Below are positions 20,851 through 34,456 of a DNA stretch of 64,000 bases, in pieces. The stretch comes from Adiantum capillus-veneris (taxonomy: Eukaryota; Streptophyta; Polypodiopsida; Polypodiales; Pteridaceae), in assembly GCA_014529385.2 (NCBI GenBank), contig CM043953.1, positions 72,815,872-72,879,871 of the forward strand. Direction: 5' to 3'. The stretch's first letter is position 1, and every line of letters begins with the position of its first letter. Both the position numbers and the translations under genes were made by a program. Below the pieces are notes generated by a model. The model was not told where the DNA came from. It made no database searches and saw nothing but the letters and a program-made list of their open reading frames with translations.

Positions 20851-21486
20851 TGTCACAAACTGCTGATGTGTCAAAGCCTTGAAGAATGGAGCTAACTTAC
20901 AGATGCCAGCCGAGGGGCCTAAACCCTAAAAGAATAACAAGTAACAGAAGAAGAAGTCCTACCAACTTATGGGGACCCCGTTCGATGAGGCCCTAAGTGA
21001 CATAAAGGATTAAAATAAAGCAAGCCCATAGTTGATGACGTGGTAGTTTTCGGAAATCACACTGATAGTGATGACGTGGCAGGCTGTACGGATTTTCGCA
21101 TTTTGCGCTGACTGCTACGTGGCAGCTATACAGATTTCCGTAAATTAGCTGGCAGCTTCTTGGCATTGCTTTTGGATCAGAAGCTTTTGAGTTTGAAGGC
21201 TTTTCATGTAAATTGCTTTTCATAGGCCAAGGGCCTTTAAATATGTGCTAAGGGCTCATTCTCTGGCATGCTTCCTAGAGAAGGTGTAGAAATATGGAGT
21301 ATCGGCTTGCACTTTGTTGATGCAAGCCGAAAGGGGCGCCAAGGTTTAGTGCCAATACTCTCTGGGATGGAATTCCGCCACTCTGTGTCGGGTGTCGTCT
21401 CTTTCTCTTTCTCTCAGTTCTAATGAAGTGCTAAAAGTCTGTTCAGTCTGTTCTTTTCTATGGCACGTGGTGCCCGTCTTGTGACA
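20851..21486 (+). mobile_element. 3' LTR of family E
   Basis: It runs from TGTCACAAAC to CTTGTGACA with matching ends, directly after a polypurine tract. Its content parallels the LTR at 38650-39391: GATGACGTGGCA, CTTTTCATGTAAA, CCTTTAAATATG, and the conserved LTR core at 21326-21379. Confidence 0.85.
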
Positions 21487-24400
21487 GGACTCTGAGAGGG
21501 TGACCTAAAGAACTTTCTTAGATTGGGTTTCAAGGCCTAAAGAAGGGATTTCTGCTACAGAGCTTCTCAGAGAGTTTGAGTGACATTATGCTCGCTTGTC
21601 AGAAACTAAACATGTTTCCTTGGATAGGGAGAAGGTAGAGCTTTTTCTACAAGCAACGGGCAAAGAAATCGAAGAAAAATTAGAGCTTCTCTTAGAAGAT
21701 AAAGATATAGAGCAAGGTTTGAAGACGAGGTGGAATGATGTACAAGATGCAGTCTCCCTATTGGCAAAAAGACTGCGCATAGTGCTAAGTGGACAATAGA
21801 CTCAATGTTGGAGTGACTGCAGAAACAGGTCCGAGAGTTCTCTCATCTCATGGGAGACCTAGGGGTTCCAGACTTGCTTCAGACTCTTGGGCCATTGGCC
21901 AAGTTTTTTGTGACATCTCCAGACGCAATAGGATGTAGACACATTGTGGTTCACTTCTTTGCTAACATGCAAAGCCCGCCATGCTATGTACACAGACATA
22001 AGGACTCCTGGACAAAGGAGGTTGCTTTACGCACGGCTCGGTCTACTTGGGCTTGGGCTAGACACTCTTTGCAGTCACGCCTATCTCGAAGACGATCGGA
22101 TGCGGATTACTCCCCATCCAAGCCTACCTCGAAGATAGCACGGTTAGCTGCTGCGGCAGCATCAGTTCTCTCTTGCTCCCCATGAGGATCGTCTCATGGA
22201 ACGTACAAGGATTAGTTGGGCCCCAGTTTCAGCGTCAGAGGGGCCGACTGCGTCAGGAGCTTCAGCGATGCCTTGTGGGAGGAGAGATTGACCTTCTTAT
22301 GCTATAGGAGCATCATCTGTGTGAGAGCCGCATTAGACATTGTAGTCAGCTTTTGCGTGGACGATATGAGACTTTTTGGTCAGCTGCATTTGGACCTGGA
22401 GGCATCCAAGGCAGGATATGTATGACTATTGCGGATTCTTTGCAGCAAGCCATTGTGGGCAGAGGGATTATTGTGCTAGGCACGGCTCAGTGGATCACTA
22501 GATAGGTTCAGGGTTGTCTTGTGGGCTTCCGGAATATCTATGTGCCCAATGTGGCGAGTGCACGTGTAGAGTTTTGGTCTCAGATTGTTGAGTCTCTGCC
22601 GTAGGCAGAGCAATGGTGCATAGGGGGTGACTTCAACATGTTGGAGGACCCCTCTGACAGGATTGGTGGTAGCCATACTACTGTGCATGGAGTTGAGCTG
22701 GCAGCTTGGGAGAGGTTTTGTATGACTGCGGATTTCAGATGTGTGGCCGCATTCTAGCTTTGTGAGGCCCCCAGACAGCCTTGCCTTCTATCGTTCGGAC
22801 CGCAAAGTGGGAGGCGTGAATCTATCTTAGATAGATCGCTTCTACACTAGTGACCACTTCTGTGACTTGGGTGGGACAGTTGGCATTCTGGCAGGGACTT
22901 CCTTTTCGGACCATGCACCAGTGATCCTCACAGTGACTGATAGGCAAAGGAGGGGGAGCACGATGCTACGCATCTCTGAGAGGGTCTTGCTGGACTCTGC
23001 GCTCAGAGAGCGAGTGGAGGCTCTTTGGACAGAGAGCTTAGACATGCAGGATTCTCCTGCTGACAGAGTGGCCTCAGGACTTGCTCAGTTTAGTCGATTC
23101 TTTCTTCAGGAGTCTTCGGCTCGCCTGACTGCAGCGAGACAGGAGGAGTAGCGTCTGCGACGGGGCGTTGCTTCCTTGCAAAGGATGCAGGAGTAGCATC
23201 CAGACAGTCCTTGGTTGGAGGAGGCTCGCCAGGAGCTCGTCAACACAGAGGAGAGGCGCCACGAGTTTGCTTTCCGTTGACAGGCATCTCAGTGGACCCA
23301 AATGGATGACAGAGTGACAGGTGCTTTCTTTGAGGCAGTGGGACCCCGGCATACGCATGCCAAGGTCAGCCAGTTGAGGAGGTCCGACGGGTCAGTTGCT
23401 TTAGAGCCAAAGGACATGCGTGGAGTTGCTATTGACTTCTACCGTGATCTACTGTGTGCAGAGCCTCGGTCAGAGTGTCAGGATGCATGCAGAGAGCGGG
23501 TGTGGGCATAGATGCCTTGTCTTGTGACTGAGGAGATGTGCTAGAGGCTTGAGCTACCTCTTCAGCTAGAGGAGCTACACACAGCTCTTAGAGCACTCCC
23601 CCGTGGTAGCTGTCCAGATGAGGATGGCTTGACTCCCAGCTTTTTCTTTGAGTACTGAGACTTGCTTGGCACAGATCTCTGCAGTGCTTTTCAGTTCATC
23701 CTGCACACAGGAGAGATGCCTGACAGCATGAGTGAGGGCATGATTTACCGCATTCCCAAGGAGGGTGGCTCCTTGGATGAGATTCGACAGTGGCGCCCCA
23801 TCACCATCCTCAACTCAGTCTACAAAATTCTTGCCAAGGCTCTGAGTTTGAGGATTCAACCACTTCTAGAGAGCATTATACATGGGACACAGACAGGTTT
23901 TGTCAAGGAGCGTAGTATCCTTGACAACATCTTTACTTTTTGGGAGGCTTCTGCCCTCGCGCGACACCGTGGTGAGGATCTGGTGATACTTCTTCTCGAT
24001 TTGAGAAGGCCTACGACAGAGTTGAGTGGGACTTTTTGGAGGGCACTCTACACAGGATGGGCTTCTCAGATGCTTGGATCAGAGGTGTGTCAGCTCTGTA
24101 CAGATGGGCACATAGTCAGGTACTTTTGTCTGGAGGTAGAGGTGATCGTTTCATGCTCACACGTTCGGTCAGACAAGGCTGCCCTCTTGCCTCCTTCCTC
24201 TTTCTGTTCTATGCTAAGGCGATGAGCAGGTTTTTGGTTTCACATTAGGTTGGTTTACGTGGCTTAGCACTCCCTATTCAGGGAGATGAGCTACTGGACG
24301 CTGAGTTTGCAGACGACTCAGCCTTGTACTTGGATGGCCACGAGGCCAACCTTCACGGGTGTGAGCAGACTCTTGAGACTTTTTGTTGTGCATCAGGTGC

Positions 24401-26358
24401 ACTGATCAACGGGAGAAAGACAATGGCTTTCTCGGTTGGTAGTGCTCCTACGCTTGATTGGATGCCAGGTGAGGGTTTCAGGTGGATTCCCCCAAGGACT
24501 GCAGTTCGGTACTTGGGCTGTCAAGTTGGTTTGGACTTGTCTCCCGAGCAACAGATTGCTCCCCTTCTCCTGTCCATCAGGAGGAAGTTGTTACATTGGA
24601 GCTCCGCACAACTTTCTCTGGCAGGCAGAGTTGTAGTGGCCAACCAGGTGTTGTTGGCTACTATGTGGTACATCACTTCTTGTTGGATCTTTTCAAGTCC
24701 TTGTATCAGCCAGGTAGAGAGGCTGATCAAGAACTTCCTTTGGTCAGGGCGTGACACTCAGATAGCCCGGGCCAAAGTGGCATGACAGGTCATCATTCTT
24801 CCTTGTTCTCAAGGAGGATTGGGGATCATAGACCCAGCACAGCAGAACAGAGCCCTTCTTGGGAAGTTTATCGTCAGAGGACTTCTTCCAGGAGTGGAGT
24901 CCTGAAAGGAAGTTCTTGCTTCAACGGCTTAGTGCTAGGGTGCCTCAGTCTGGAGGTCCTTGGCGACCCTCGACTAGATGGATTTTCACAAAGTTGCGCA
25001 GAGTTGGCTTGAGCAGGAGACTGGAGGACCGCTTCGCTGTGAGTCTGCTCCTCCGTGCAAGTAGGCTGACGCTGCTCCAGGCCTCTCCGCAGTTGCTCCC
25101 AAGAGGACCGCTTCGCTGTGAGTTTGCTCCGATCTTGGGAGCAACTGTGGAGAGGTTTGGAGCAGCGTCAACCTACTTGCACGGAGGAGCGCTTGAGACA
25201 GCCCCTTGTTTGGAACCCCATGGTTAGCACTCAGAGAGGCCACTTGGTTTGTAGTCGGCCTCATGTTTCCTGGGGTCCCATGGCAGAGGGTCCAGCACAC
25301 ACTTTAGGTGACTGGCTACAGTTTTCAGGCTTGTTAGAGGAGCTTCAGAGCATTCAGCTATACAGGGCACGAGAGGGGTGCAGAGCATGTGTCAGGACAT
25401 CTCAGAGGCAGTACCACTTGAGTAGCTCACACCTCTCAAGTCAACAGCACCCAGATGGATGGGGGCCTTCACGCGACTGGGCGTTCTCATCTCAGTTTGG
25501 GCTTGCTCAGAGACTATACCCTCCCTGTTTTTCGAGCTACAGGGTGAGGGACGCTTACATCGAGTTGCAATAGAGGCCCCACAGGTGGCAGAGTGCCGTT
25601 TTCAGAGGATCCGAGTGGTGGGCATCTGTGGGAGGACTTGTGTCATAGATCTCGACCGAGCAGCTCTTGAGACTGGCCATTGGAGACTATGGGCTTGGGA
25701 GAGATGTCCACTGGCACGAGTACAGTGGGATCTTGGAGAGTGGCTTTGGAGGGACCCTTTCTCCTCAGCAGACCATCCAGGTGTCCCTTTCTTTCAATAC
25801 ACTGTTCGACTGGGACGTCACATACTGGCAGCGTAGAGAGAGGCTCGTCTTGCTGCAGCACCTCATTGGCAAGAGGAGGGTCTCACAACTGAGTTCTTGG
25901 CAGCCTTTTGGGAGAGGTTGTGGCACTCCAGATAGCCGAGGTGAGTCACTTTGTTCCAGTGGTTGGTTGCACACCGAGCTACAGCAGTTGGAAGTTGGCT
26001 TGTACATAGTGGTCTCTCCGCCGCATGTGCAACTTGTGACCATCTTGTGGATTCTCAGCGTCACTGTCTTTGGGACTGTCCTTTGGCACAGCAGGTGTGG
26101 CTTCGTGTTCTACGGTTGATGCCAGCTCTTTCCACAGCTCGACAATACACTTGGGGGGCAGCTGCTTGGTCCACTCTCACGGGCCCGGCACTTTAGTTTG
26201 AGCTATCCTCCACTAGCAGGATGATAGTGATGCAGGGGGGTCGACCTACACTCCAGCCTGCTACAGGTTGTTGTAGCCCTCTCTTATAGAGGTGGTTGTA
26301 GCCCTATGGGTAGTTTCATTAACTAATAGAAGGATCTTTTTCTCGGGGAAAAAAAAAA
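21487..26358 (+). mobile_element. LINE-A copy 2 (L1-like), the longest copy, decayed
   Basis: An ORF1-like region with a charged helix lies at 21596-21781. ORF2 begins at an ATG at 22182 with RIVSWNVQGL, the N-terminal endonuclease motif. Endonuclease pieces, the RT region (DEIRQWRPITILN near 23780, a FADDSALYL equivalent near 24310, GCQVGLDLSPEQQ near 24540) and the zf-RVT end (CATCDHLVDSQRHCLWDC near 26010-26065) follow. Many stops and frameshifts are present. It ends in a ten-base A run at 26349-26358, unlike LINE-B. The 5' boundary is uncertain. Confidence 0.85.
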
Positions 26359-27945
26359 GACAGCGCAGAAGACACAAGATGGTGGTGAACAACGGTGCTC
26401 CAGTTTCCGCTATTACTGAGAAGCAGCCAAAACCTGCTATTGTAGCTTCTAAGGATGATGGATCTATGCTTGAAGAACTTGTGAAGGGCATACGCGAGCT
26501 GAAATTAAAGCTAGCAAGGCTTGAAGAAAAGGAGCAAACATCTGGACAATCGTCAAGTCAAAGACCTCAAAACAGAGAGGGGTTTGTAAATAGGTGCATA
26601 TGGTGTTACAGCCCAGACCATCCAAGAAGGGACTGTGAAAGCTTCAGAGATGCCTTGGATAAAGATCTTGTCTTCTTCAAAAGGGAAGCCCTTGGCGACC
26701 AACTTTGGCAAAGGATGGATGAAAAAGCTAGTTGAGGACATGGCAACCAATCAAGCTATCTCAATGGTTAAAGCAACATCATTTGGCTTAAAGGCTTAAA
26801 GTCATGCTTAAAGGATCAAAATCTATTGAAGACGTGAGTGAGGATGGTGAAGATGTCTAGCCATCTGCGGTGGAGTTAGCTATGAAGGGAAAGTTGACTA
26901 AAGAAATCTTACTTGACGCTGGAGATTGTATCTGTCTTGAGACTTGGTGGAATGAACCTGTAGATGCCTTATCAGTGCATGCCTACATTGCAAAGTGCCG
27001 AGGCAACAAGGCACTTGTTGAAGAAAAATGCAAGAGAGAAAATGGAGATGAAGGTCCCTCAAAGAGGGCTACTAGAGGTGGAGAAAGGAAGGATCCGGGT
27101 CCCTCTCAAGTGCCCATGGCAAGGGAACCTCCATCACAAGAAGTACCAATGAGAGATGCTGCACCAAAGGAAAAGCAAGATAAAGAAAAGAGCAAAGGAA
27201 AAAGCCCATCATACAAGCTATAATCAGATATTGAAGCTGCCACAGATTTAAAGAAAGTTTTAGAGAAAAGGATCTTAAATAGCAAGGTGGAGTTTACATT
27301 GGGAGAAGTCCTTGGCATTGCAAAGAGAGAGTTCCACGAGGAAATCGTTGATATCATAAGAAGAAAGCGACAAGCTTTAACCGAGTCTATCGAATCAGAG
27401 ACTGAAGAAAGTGCTTCAAAGACACATGTGATACAAGTACTACAAAGAGATGAAGATGAGAATGTTGTAAGCTACTACCAGTCTTCGGGTGGGAGAAATA
27501 GGCATGTTAAATTTGAAGATAAAGATGAAGAGGAAGCCACTCATAAGAGCCACTATTCTAGAAACCATTGGGCAAGGGCTACAACAGAAACATTGGTTAA
27601 GGTGTGGGAGATCTTGAGGAGCCTTACGTGGCCTTGATAGACCATGGTTCAGAAATTAACGTCATGTCCAAGAGTCTCTATATGAATGGAAAGTGGCCAA
27701 TTGATATGACGCATGGGTGGATGATCAGGGTTGCAAACAACTCATCTGGGGATCTCTATGGTGCTTGTCCAAATATTAATGTAACCATAGGGGATGTGAA
27801 AGGTGAGCAAAATATCTTTGTTCAAGAGATATCAAGCTATCCTCTAATCCTTGGACAACCATACATCACCGTAGTGCCAATGGAGACAAAAGTATTGAAT
27901 GATGGATCTGCTTATGCCAAGGTCAAAAGCAAAGATGGAAAATGA
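26359..27945 (+). pseudogene. gag-protease region of a Ty3/gypsy element, frame-broken
   Basis: It encodes a gag tail with a zinc knuckle (CIWCYSPDHPRRDC near 26597-26640), then KVEFTLGEVLGIAKREFHE near 27290-27340, then an aspartic protease: ALIDHGSEINVMSKSL near 27630-27680 (active site DHG) and LILGQPYI near 27845. Frameshifts occur near 26730 and 27610, and a stop near 27225. No RT follows. It probably belongs with the integrase end and LTR at 32785-34456 (family C), with the middle lost or displaced. Confidence 0.78.
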
Positions 27946-28382
27946 GATGTTCAATTCTTGACAGTTTGCATTGACCATGAGAGAAATCGTGATAGCTTAA
28001 GGGACCATTCTCTACCAAAATCAAGCAAGGAGTTTCGAGATCAAAGGGAGATGAGGGGTTTTGGCCGAGTACCATTGTAAAGCAGGAGTGCAGTGGTACA
28101 GGAAGAAAAAGGTTCTTGGCCTGATCCAAAGGGAGACATCCAACCTGTCCTCAGCAGCAAACATCTTGAAGACATCTGTGTTGTTGTCAGCCATGGTAAA
28201 TGCTGCACTTGATGTGAAAACCGCCTGAAAATAGGAGAAATGGAGCGGGAACAACACGTGCTATATAGCACAAACCGTAGAAGACTGTAAGTCACTTGTT
28301 ATGCAGAAAACGGCACTTACAGAAATTCTTCACAAAATGAAGAAATTGCTTGTGCAGACCTGCTTGTAGTGGAAACGGTGTC
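27946..28382 (+). other. Unresolved sequence after the protease
   Basis: A broken frame continues the gypsy polyprotein for about 130 bases (FLTVCIDHERNRDSLRDH). No RT motif was recognised. Confidence 0.35.
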
Positions 28383-30922
28383 GGGGGATATGTGTTCGCT
28401 ACGTGAGCCGGGCAGGCGCCGGGCCTCTGGCTGTGGGAGGTGTGAAAGAGAGAGAACAAGAACAACTGATAGCTTTGCCAATCACCGCAATCATCAATTA
28501 ATTGGTTATTAACTTGAGTACAACTTAGTCCTTAGCCAAGGCGGGCTGTTAACAGTGCCGTCACTTGGATCATCTGCTAACGAGGAGTTTAAGCTCCCGC
28601 TTTACAGTATTAACCGGGCCGTTAACGACACCGGACTTATCAGAATGTTAATTCAATCTTTAACGGATGACGGTGATGGAATTTTTCCTTTGTCGCTTTA
28701 TCTGCTTCAAGTTCCATTAGATTCTGCAAGCTTCAATTCAATTCAATGCCTCAATCATCAAGCCTCAATTATTATCGATTATCTTGCTCTTTATGTTCTG
28801 CACTTTAACTTCCTCATGGTCTGCACTTTAACTCCCTCATGCTCTGCAATTTAACTCCCTCCTGCTCTTCAATTGCTATCCGAAGCTTTAACACTTGCTT
28901 GACCGATACATTTGCTTGGCCTGCCTTGTGCTTTCCTCTTCCGAGCTCATGCAACACTTCTGAGGTCTCTCATTCTCAAGCACTTTATGCACCTCTTCTC
29001 TATTTTATGGCCGAGAGCAAGAGAAAGAGTCTTCCTTACTTGCTCTGCTAGTCGTGGACAAGAGCGAGAGAAAGAGTGCTTTATGCTTCCTTCTCCCCTT
29101 CAAGCTTCCGGATCCCCTTCTTTTCTTTCTCACCTTATCTTACCGAGCTCCTCGCCAAGCCTTGCTCCTCCTTAATGCATCATGCCCTTGCTTCCTTTTT
29201 GTCGCCATGGCCGATAGAGAGAGTGGCTTAAACCTTGTGTCAAAGGACGAGATCGAGCGCGCGAGAGAGAGAGAGAGAGAAGGTTTGCCGCCTTTACCTT
29301 GCCGAGCAAGAGAGTGAGAGAAAGGGAGCTTTGCTCCGGACCTCCTTGCTCTCTCGACCTTGTTTCGTCCTCAAGGGCTCCGGCTCCCTCCTGCCTTCTT
29401 ACTCGTTTCTTCCTTCCCTAATCTCTCCTTCTTCCTTCCCCCTCCTTTTTGCATGAAGTCCCTATAAATAGCGTGCACACTCCCTTGCAGTAGCGTTGGG
29501 CGCTAATGACGTGGCGTAGGAACCGCGGTGATGACGTGGCAGGCCCATTTTTCAGCAGCGCCAATTTTGGCGGAACCTGTGCCAAAAAAGAGCGCCTCGT
29601 TGAGAGCTGCGATTTTTCCTCTGTGCGCGCACTCGTCCGAGCTCTGTATAAGTTGGCGCGAACGGTTTTTCTTCTGTGCAAACTCTGCTCGCTGCCAGCC
29701 CGCCATGGGTTTTCTCCTTTCTTCTTTGTTCACACACGCCCTTACAAAAAGGGTGGCCAATAGTGGGCGACCAAATCCCCTTTGGTCTCAATTGTTTGGG
29801 CGGCCTCGCTTGGGCGACCATCGGGCGGCAGACATTGGCTCACTTGCCTCGGGCGGCTCTTCAACCTCGTAAGGGTACCACATTTGGCATGCATTTTCAC
29901 CCAAGCAAAGCAATACCAAGCTCTCCCGGTGGCCGTTAAGTATATCCCACAATCAATATGCCCCATGAGACGTCATTTCGGACCATGAGCTCATCAAGTG
30001 CTTTCGTACTGGCACCACTTTTAGCATGCATAATCTAGCATGGCATTGCTAAGCATGACATTTTAATGCTTCTCGAGCTTACTACACTTAGCATAATTAT
30101 CATCCAAGGCATTGAGCACATCAGTCGCATCTTCATTAGCTGGTCATGAAATACAATTTAATTGAAGCACCAGTTAACAGTGCACTGCAAGAGACCGAAT
30201 ACCGAACAAGATTCCGGTTCCCAAAAACTGGCTGAAGCTCAAAACTTCCCAGATGGCACTCCGTGTAAGCGGATCAAACTGGTACGGAGCCGGCCCCCGG
30301 CGAATCTTTAAAGGCTAATATCTTGGCAACCGGAACTCCGATTGCTGATCTGAAATAACCGACGCGCTCCACAAAGTGAGCACTTCGGCCTGATGCATTC
30401 ATTCCAGTTTTGTTCCCTCAGCTACAGTTGCCCAATCCGGTACGGATCTGCAATCAACTTAAACTTCAATATGCCATAACTTCTTCACCGTAGCTCCAAT
30501 CGACGAGCCGTAAAGACAGGCTGGTAGAGCTCTTTAAGCACTACAGTTCTGGATCATAATATTCTATCTGTGTTCACTTCAAGTATAGTCGATTTTTGGC
30601 ATCCTAAGCCGCATCTGGCATACATTAATCATTAGACTTGGCCTGTTAACAAGCCCTCATCACTGACCATTAATCAAGTAGGCTTCAAAGAAGCTTAGCT
30701 TACATTTCTCTGCTCTTTTTCTCATCATGACAGCGGAGCTGCACGACAACGGAGGCCGAAATGAGCCCGAAATGAGGAGACTGAGCTAGACGAGCTCGTT
30801 CGAAATATTTGTCGACCTGCGAACGCTCGCCAAACCTCACTGTAATCAGAGAAAGTGAGCAGGCGTGTGTTGGAGCAGCTGGCAACTAAGCCCGAGAGGA
30901 CGTAACATGCTCTGATACCAAT
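28383..30922 (-). mobile_element. Non-coding interior of an LTR retrotransposon, probably minus oriented
   Basis: No retroelement protein is visible in 2.5 kb. The right end has a PBS (30908-30920) and an LTR. The left end starts with TGTCGGGGGATATG, and there is a CCTATAAATAGC TATA-like box near 29460, so part of 28383-29500 may itself be an LTR of another element. The lack of coding suggests a large retrotransposon derivative or decayed remains. Confidence 0.45.
30908..30920 (-). promoter_or_regulatory. Primer-binding site
   Basis: Read on the minus strand it is TGGTATCAGAGCA, two bases inside the LTR that starts at 30923. Confidence 0.8.
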
Positions 30923-31136
30923 TGTTGGAATTAGGGTTGCAGAGAAAAACACAACTTGGAGAAGACGAAGGAAGCTCAAGGCACACAATAGAGAGTGTGT
31001 TGCTTGGTGTGCAATGGAAAGATCGATAGCCCTAGAGTGATGGGCGTATATACAATGCACGGGGGAAAAGAGGGAAAAAATGCCCCGGCGGTCCTAGTGT
31101 GTTCACACACATCACTACCTCATGTATATGGTAACA
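30923..31136 (-). mobile_element. Short LTR next to a PBS
   Basis: It runs from TGTTGGAATT to ATGGTAACA (214 bp). The size and TGTTG ends resemble Copia-type LTRs. No second copy is present in the window, so the element is truncated. Confidence 0.6.
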
Positions 31137-32784
31137 GAAAATACAAAAACCATGATTTGCTAGATGAAGACGAGTACATTTCAAGTGTTTCTGAAGAGGT
31201 TTCTTTTGTAGATACTTTGGGTGATAGAGATTGCAAAAGTTCGATTGAAGGATGCAAAACTAAAGAATAAAGATAGATTTTGTAACATTTAATGGTCTAG
31301 TAACTTGTGTGTAGCGGAAAATAGCATGAACATAGTGAGCATTTCATTAGAATAGCTTCCTAATGAGAATAACAAGAGTGCTTGGGTGGAGAGAGCAACA
31401 AAAAGCATAACACCTAGTTAGATAGCATGAACAATACTTCAAAAGAGAAGAAATTAAGCAATTGACAACAATTGAGGACCGGATTTGCATGGAGCTGGTC
31501 CCCCCTCCAAAAGGCTTTGTATCATGGTTTCTCCCATCAAGAGAGACATTTTACAATACAATTCTTTGTGTTCCTTCAATACTAGCTAGTGCAATGAAGA
31601 TGGAAACTTCATGCTCTAAGCAAAACACTTATCAAACATAACATCAATTCCCTCACGGTCTCAGACCCGAGACCTCACACACCTTTGAAGATGGTGAGAG
31701 CTAGCAGGGTATGAGAGAGGAAGGAGTTTCTTATGAGAAAGATGTACATCTCCTCACATAATCACTCATATTAGCATAGCTTAGCTTAGTAATTAGCATG
31801 GTAAGAGGAGATGAGCTTGCATTGAAGCTTGGCTCTTGGTTGGATTTGCATCACAAAGCCAAGAGTTGTTGGTGTAGGCATCCCTTCTCACAAGCATGGA
31901 GTAGGCGGTAAGCTTTCCATTAAAGCTTGAGAAGGAGAGAGAGTCTTCTTTGCTTCACACATGAGATTGTGTGAGTGTGTGTGTGATAATGCCTTGCAAA
32001 AATCAGCCTCCTCTCTCTCTTGGTCGACCCCCCTTGCTAAATGCTCATGCTACAGCCCTATTGGACCTCCCCATGCCTAGCCAATGGAAATTAAGCAGCA
32101 TAAGTGATAGCCTTCTGACATGTGTCCCCCTTTCCCCTTTTGTGAGAGCTTTAGGTAATTAATAAATGCAACTAAACTCTCATTGGACCCCTTTGCCTCC
32201 TGGCCAATAGAAATCAGGCAAGCCATTGGGCTGCTGAATGCTCATTGGTCCCTTGGGAGACTGTCCAATAGTCTTCTAGAGAGCTTAATTCTTATTGGTT
32301 CTTTTATTAAGTGTTTTTTAAATTAATTAAACTAGATTTACTCTAGCCTAATTCTCATTGGTCCACCTCCATGGCCATCCAATAGGATTTGAGCACACCT
32401 TGTGGGCATCTGGCCTAGGGAGTTGACATGTGTCCCTCCTTTCCCCTTGTGTACAAATGAAGCTTGTGTGTGTGGGTGTTTCTCTCTCATCCCCTACTTC
32501 TTGGGCTCGCCCCCTCCTATGTAGGGCTTGACGAAGACTTTTTGGGACACACTCAAAGCATCCAATTCCCCTAATGCTTGACCTTTGGACACAACCTTTG
32601 AATTTTGGAACCTTAGCATTTTGGAAGTCTTAATGGGCTGCACCTTAGGGTCTTTTGAGCCCATTGTTGCACATAGCTCTTTTGCAGATGGCCCCCCCTT
32701 TGGATCCCTATTGTGGCCAGCCTGCTAGCTTAACCAATATTCTAGCTTTTTCTCCCCTGTCACTTCCCCATATTAAATAATCAG
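31137..32784 (+). other. No gene recognised
   Basis: A short open stretch (31137-31270, DEDEYISSVSEEVSFVDTLG) may be polyprotein remnant. The rest is non-coding, with several CTCATTGGTCC/CCAATAG words at 32040-32400. Nothing else was identified. Confidence 0.4.
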
Positions 32785-33230
32785 TTTAACATGAGAAAAT
32801 CATTTAGGAGAATTAGATATTGATTATTATGACAGATTTGATAAAAGACATAGGCTTCGACCAAAGCCTATTGAAGAGGGTGATTGGGTCCTAATGTATG
32901 ACAAAAGCCTTGACAACCAGCACACCACACAAAGAAAGTTTGGAAAAAGGTGGTTGGGGCCGTATATTGTCAAACATGTGCATGGAAACGCTACATATAC
33001 CTTGAGGGAGCTCAATGGAACAGAGCTCAAAGTTCCCATAGCAGGCAAAAGAATCAAGATGTTCAAGAGGAGACATGATAATCATCCTTTGATTCACAAC
33101 AAAATGATGATGAAGAACCTAAGGACATTGCCATGGATGAGGATGAAGAAGTAGAGGATGATCTTCGAAACTTTGCAGAAGATAAAAGTGACATCTAAAT
33201 ATTTGTGGATCTTAATGAAGATTAAACCTA
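32785..33230 (+). pseudogene. Integrase C-terminus of a Ty3/gypsy element
   Basis: Read on the + strand: YYDRFDKRHRLRPKPIEEGD, then RKFGKRWLGPYIVKHV and the tail KRIKMFKRRHDNHP. The WxGPYxV motif is the GPY/F module at the end of gypsy integrases. No catalytic core is present upstream. Confidence 0.8.
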
Positions 33231-33283
33231 CATAAGCAAAATGTTGGCACATGCTGGAGGATGTGCAGGTTCAGAGGGGTGGA

Positions 33284-34456
33284 TGTCGTGCCGTGGCACG
33301 TACATAGTGTGAAATAAAAACATTCACCTCACTTTTGACACTTCTCGATGCATGGAAAGAAAAGCAATAATGTACATATTGTGATATATGCTAAAGAGAC
33401 TACTGCGGTCGCTACCATGTACATATCTATCCGAGGAATCGTGGCCCTAGATGTGGCGTCTTTGCGTGCTTTCCTACTTGATAAGATGCTTAATTTGTTT
33501 TGACAATGTACATATTCCAAGTGTTTCATGGTGACACACTCATCTCGCCTATAAAGTGTGATGCGCACAAAAACTACCGAAAATAGCAGCTAACAGACAC
33601 CATTGAAGAATTGCATGGAAAGTGATTCAAGATGGTATATTGATAAAAAATGAGGCATATGTATGCTTTTTATGCTTATGCGAGTGATCCCATAAATTTA
33701 GGGATTTTTCTGACTACGTTTGGGATTTTTCGCATCAAAAATTGGGGTCAGTTTTGGTCCAAAGTGGCAAAATGGCCCAACAAATGACACATCAGCCATA
33801 TTGCCGTAGGGAAGAGAGAGAGGGCTGCTTTTTACTGAAAAAACCGTTGTTTTCTTCCACTATGCAATAGCTTCCATGGTTGCCCAATCTATGTGTGTTG
33901 CAGTCTCGCCTCTTCGCAATCTTGTATCTGAGCTTGTGAGGGAGTGAATTAGGGTTTCCCCTCATCAAAATGGTGTGTGGGCTTCAACTTAGAAGCTCTT
34001 AAATCTCTGCAAAATCAGAAAATCGTCACCGCCGTGAAGGTGGAAGCTCGAGCATTCCTTTCAATTGTTTGATGTTACAACTATGTAATTGGGGGCGAGG
34101 CTACATGATACCATGAAAGAGGTTTAGGTTTTGATTGAGATTTGTGCTTGTATGAGCATTGAGGTTTCATGGCTGAAATTTTAGTGTTTTTAAATGGTAT
34201 TTTTAAGTGAAATTGAATGTAATTTGGTGATCCTCTCATCATAACCTCAACTACGGAAACAAGAAATTCCAAGCACGATAGGAAAGAGAGTTTGTGACTT
34301 TACTGTCACGAACGCTCTTAGAGTTTTAGTCACCCTTAGAAAGAGGGTTGGTGATTTTACATAAACGCTTTTTCTTAAAGTGTTTGTGACTTTCATCACG
34401 AACTCTCACAGCCAGAGGTCCTGCACCTTCCCAGCTAGATCACACACATTCCGACA
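33284..34456 (+). mobile_element. 3' LTR of family C
   Basis: It follows the integrase tail and a purine-rich tract GTTCAGAGGGGTGGA. It runs from TGTCGTGCC to CATTCCGACA and matches 9282-10476 in reverse complement. A 12-base insertion relative to that copy sits at its start. Confidence 0.8.

Noticed and set aside
29054-29989. Several overlapping frames on both strands near 29-30 kb
   Set aside because: They have no recognisable domain and heavy frame overlap; composition is consistent with LTR or leader sequence.
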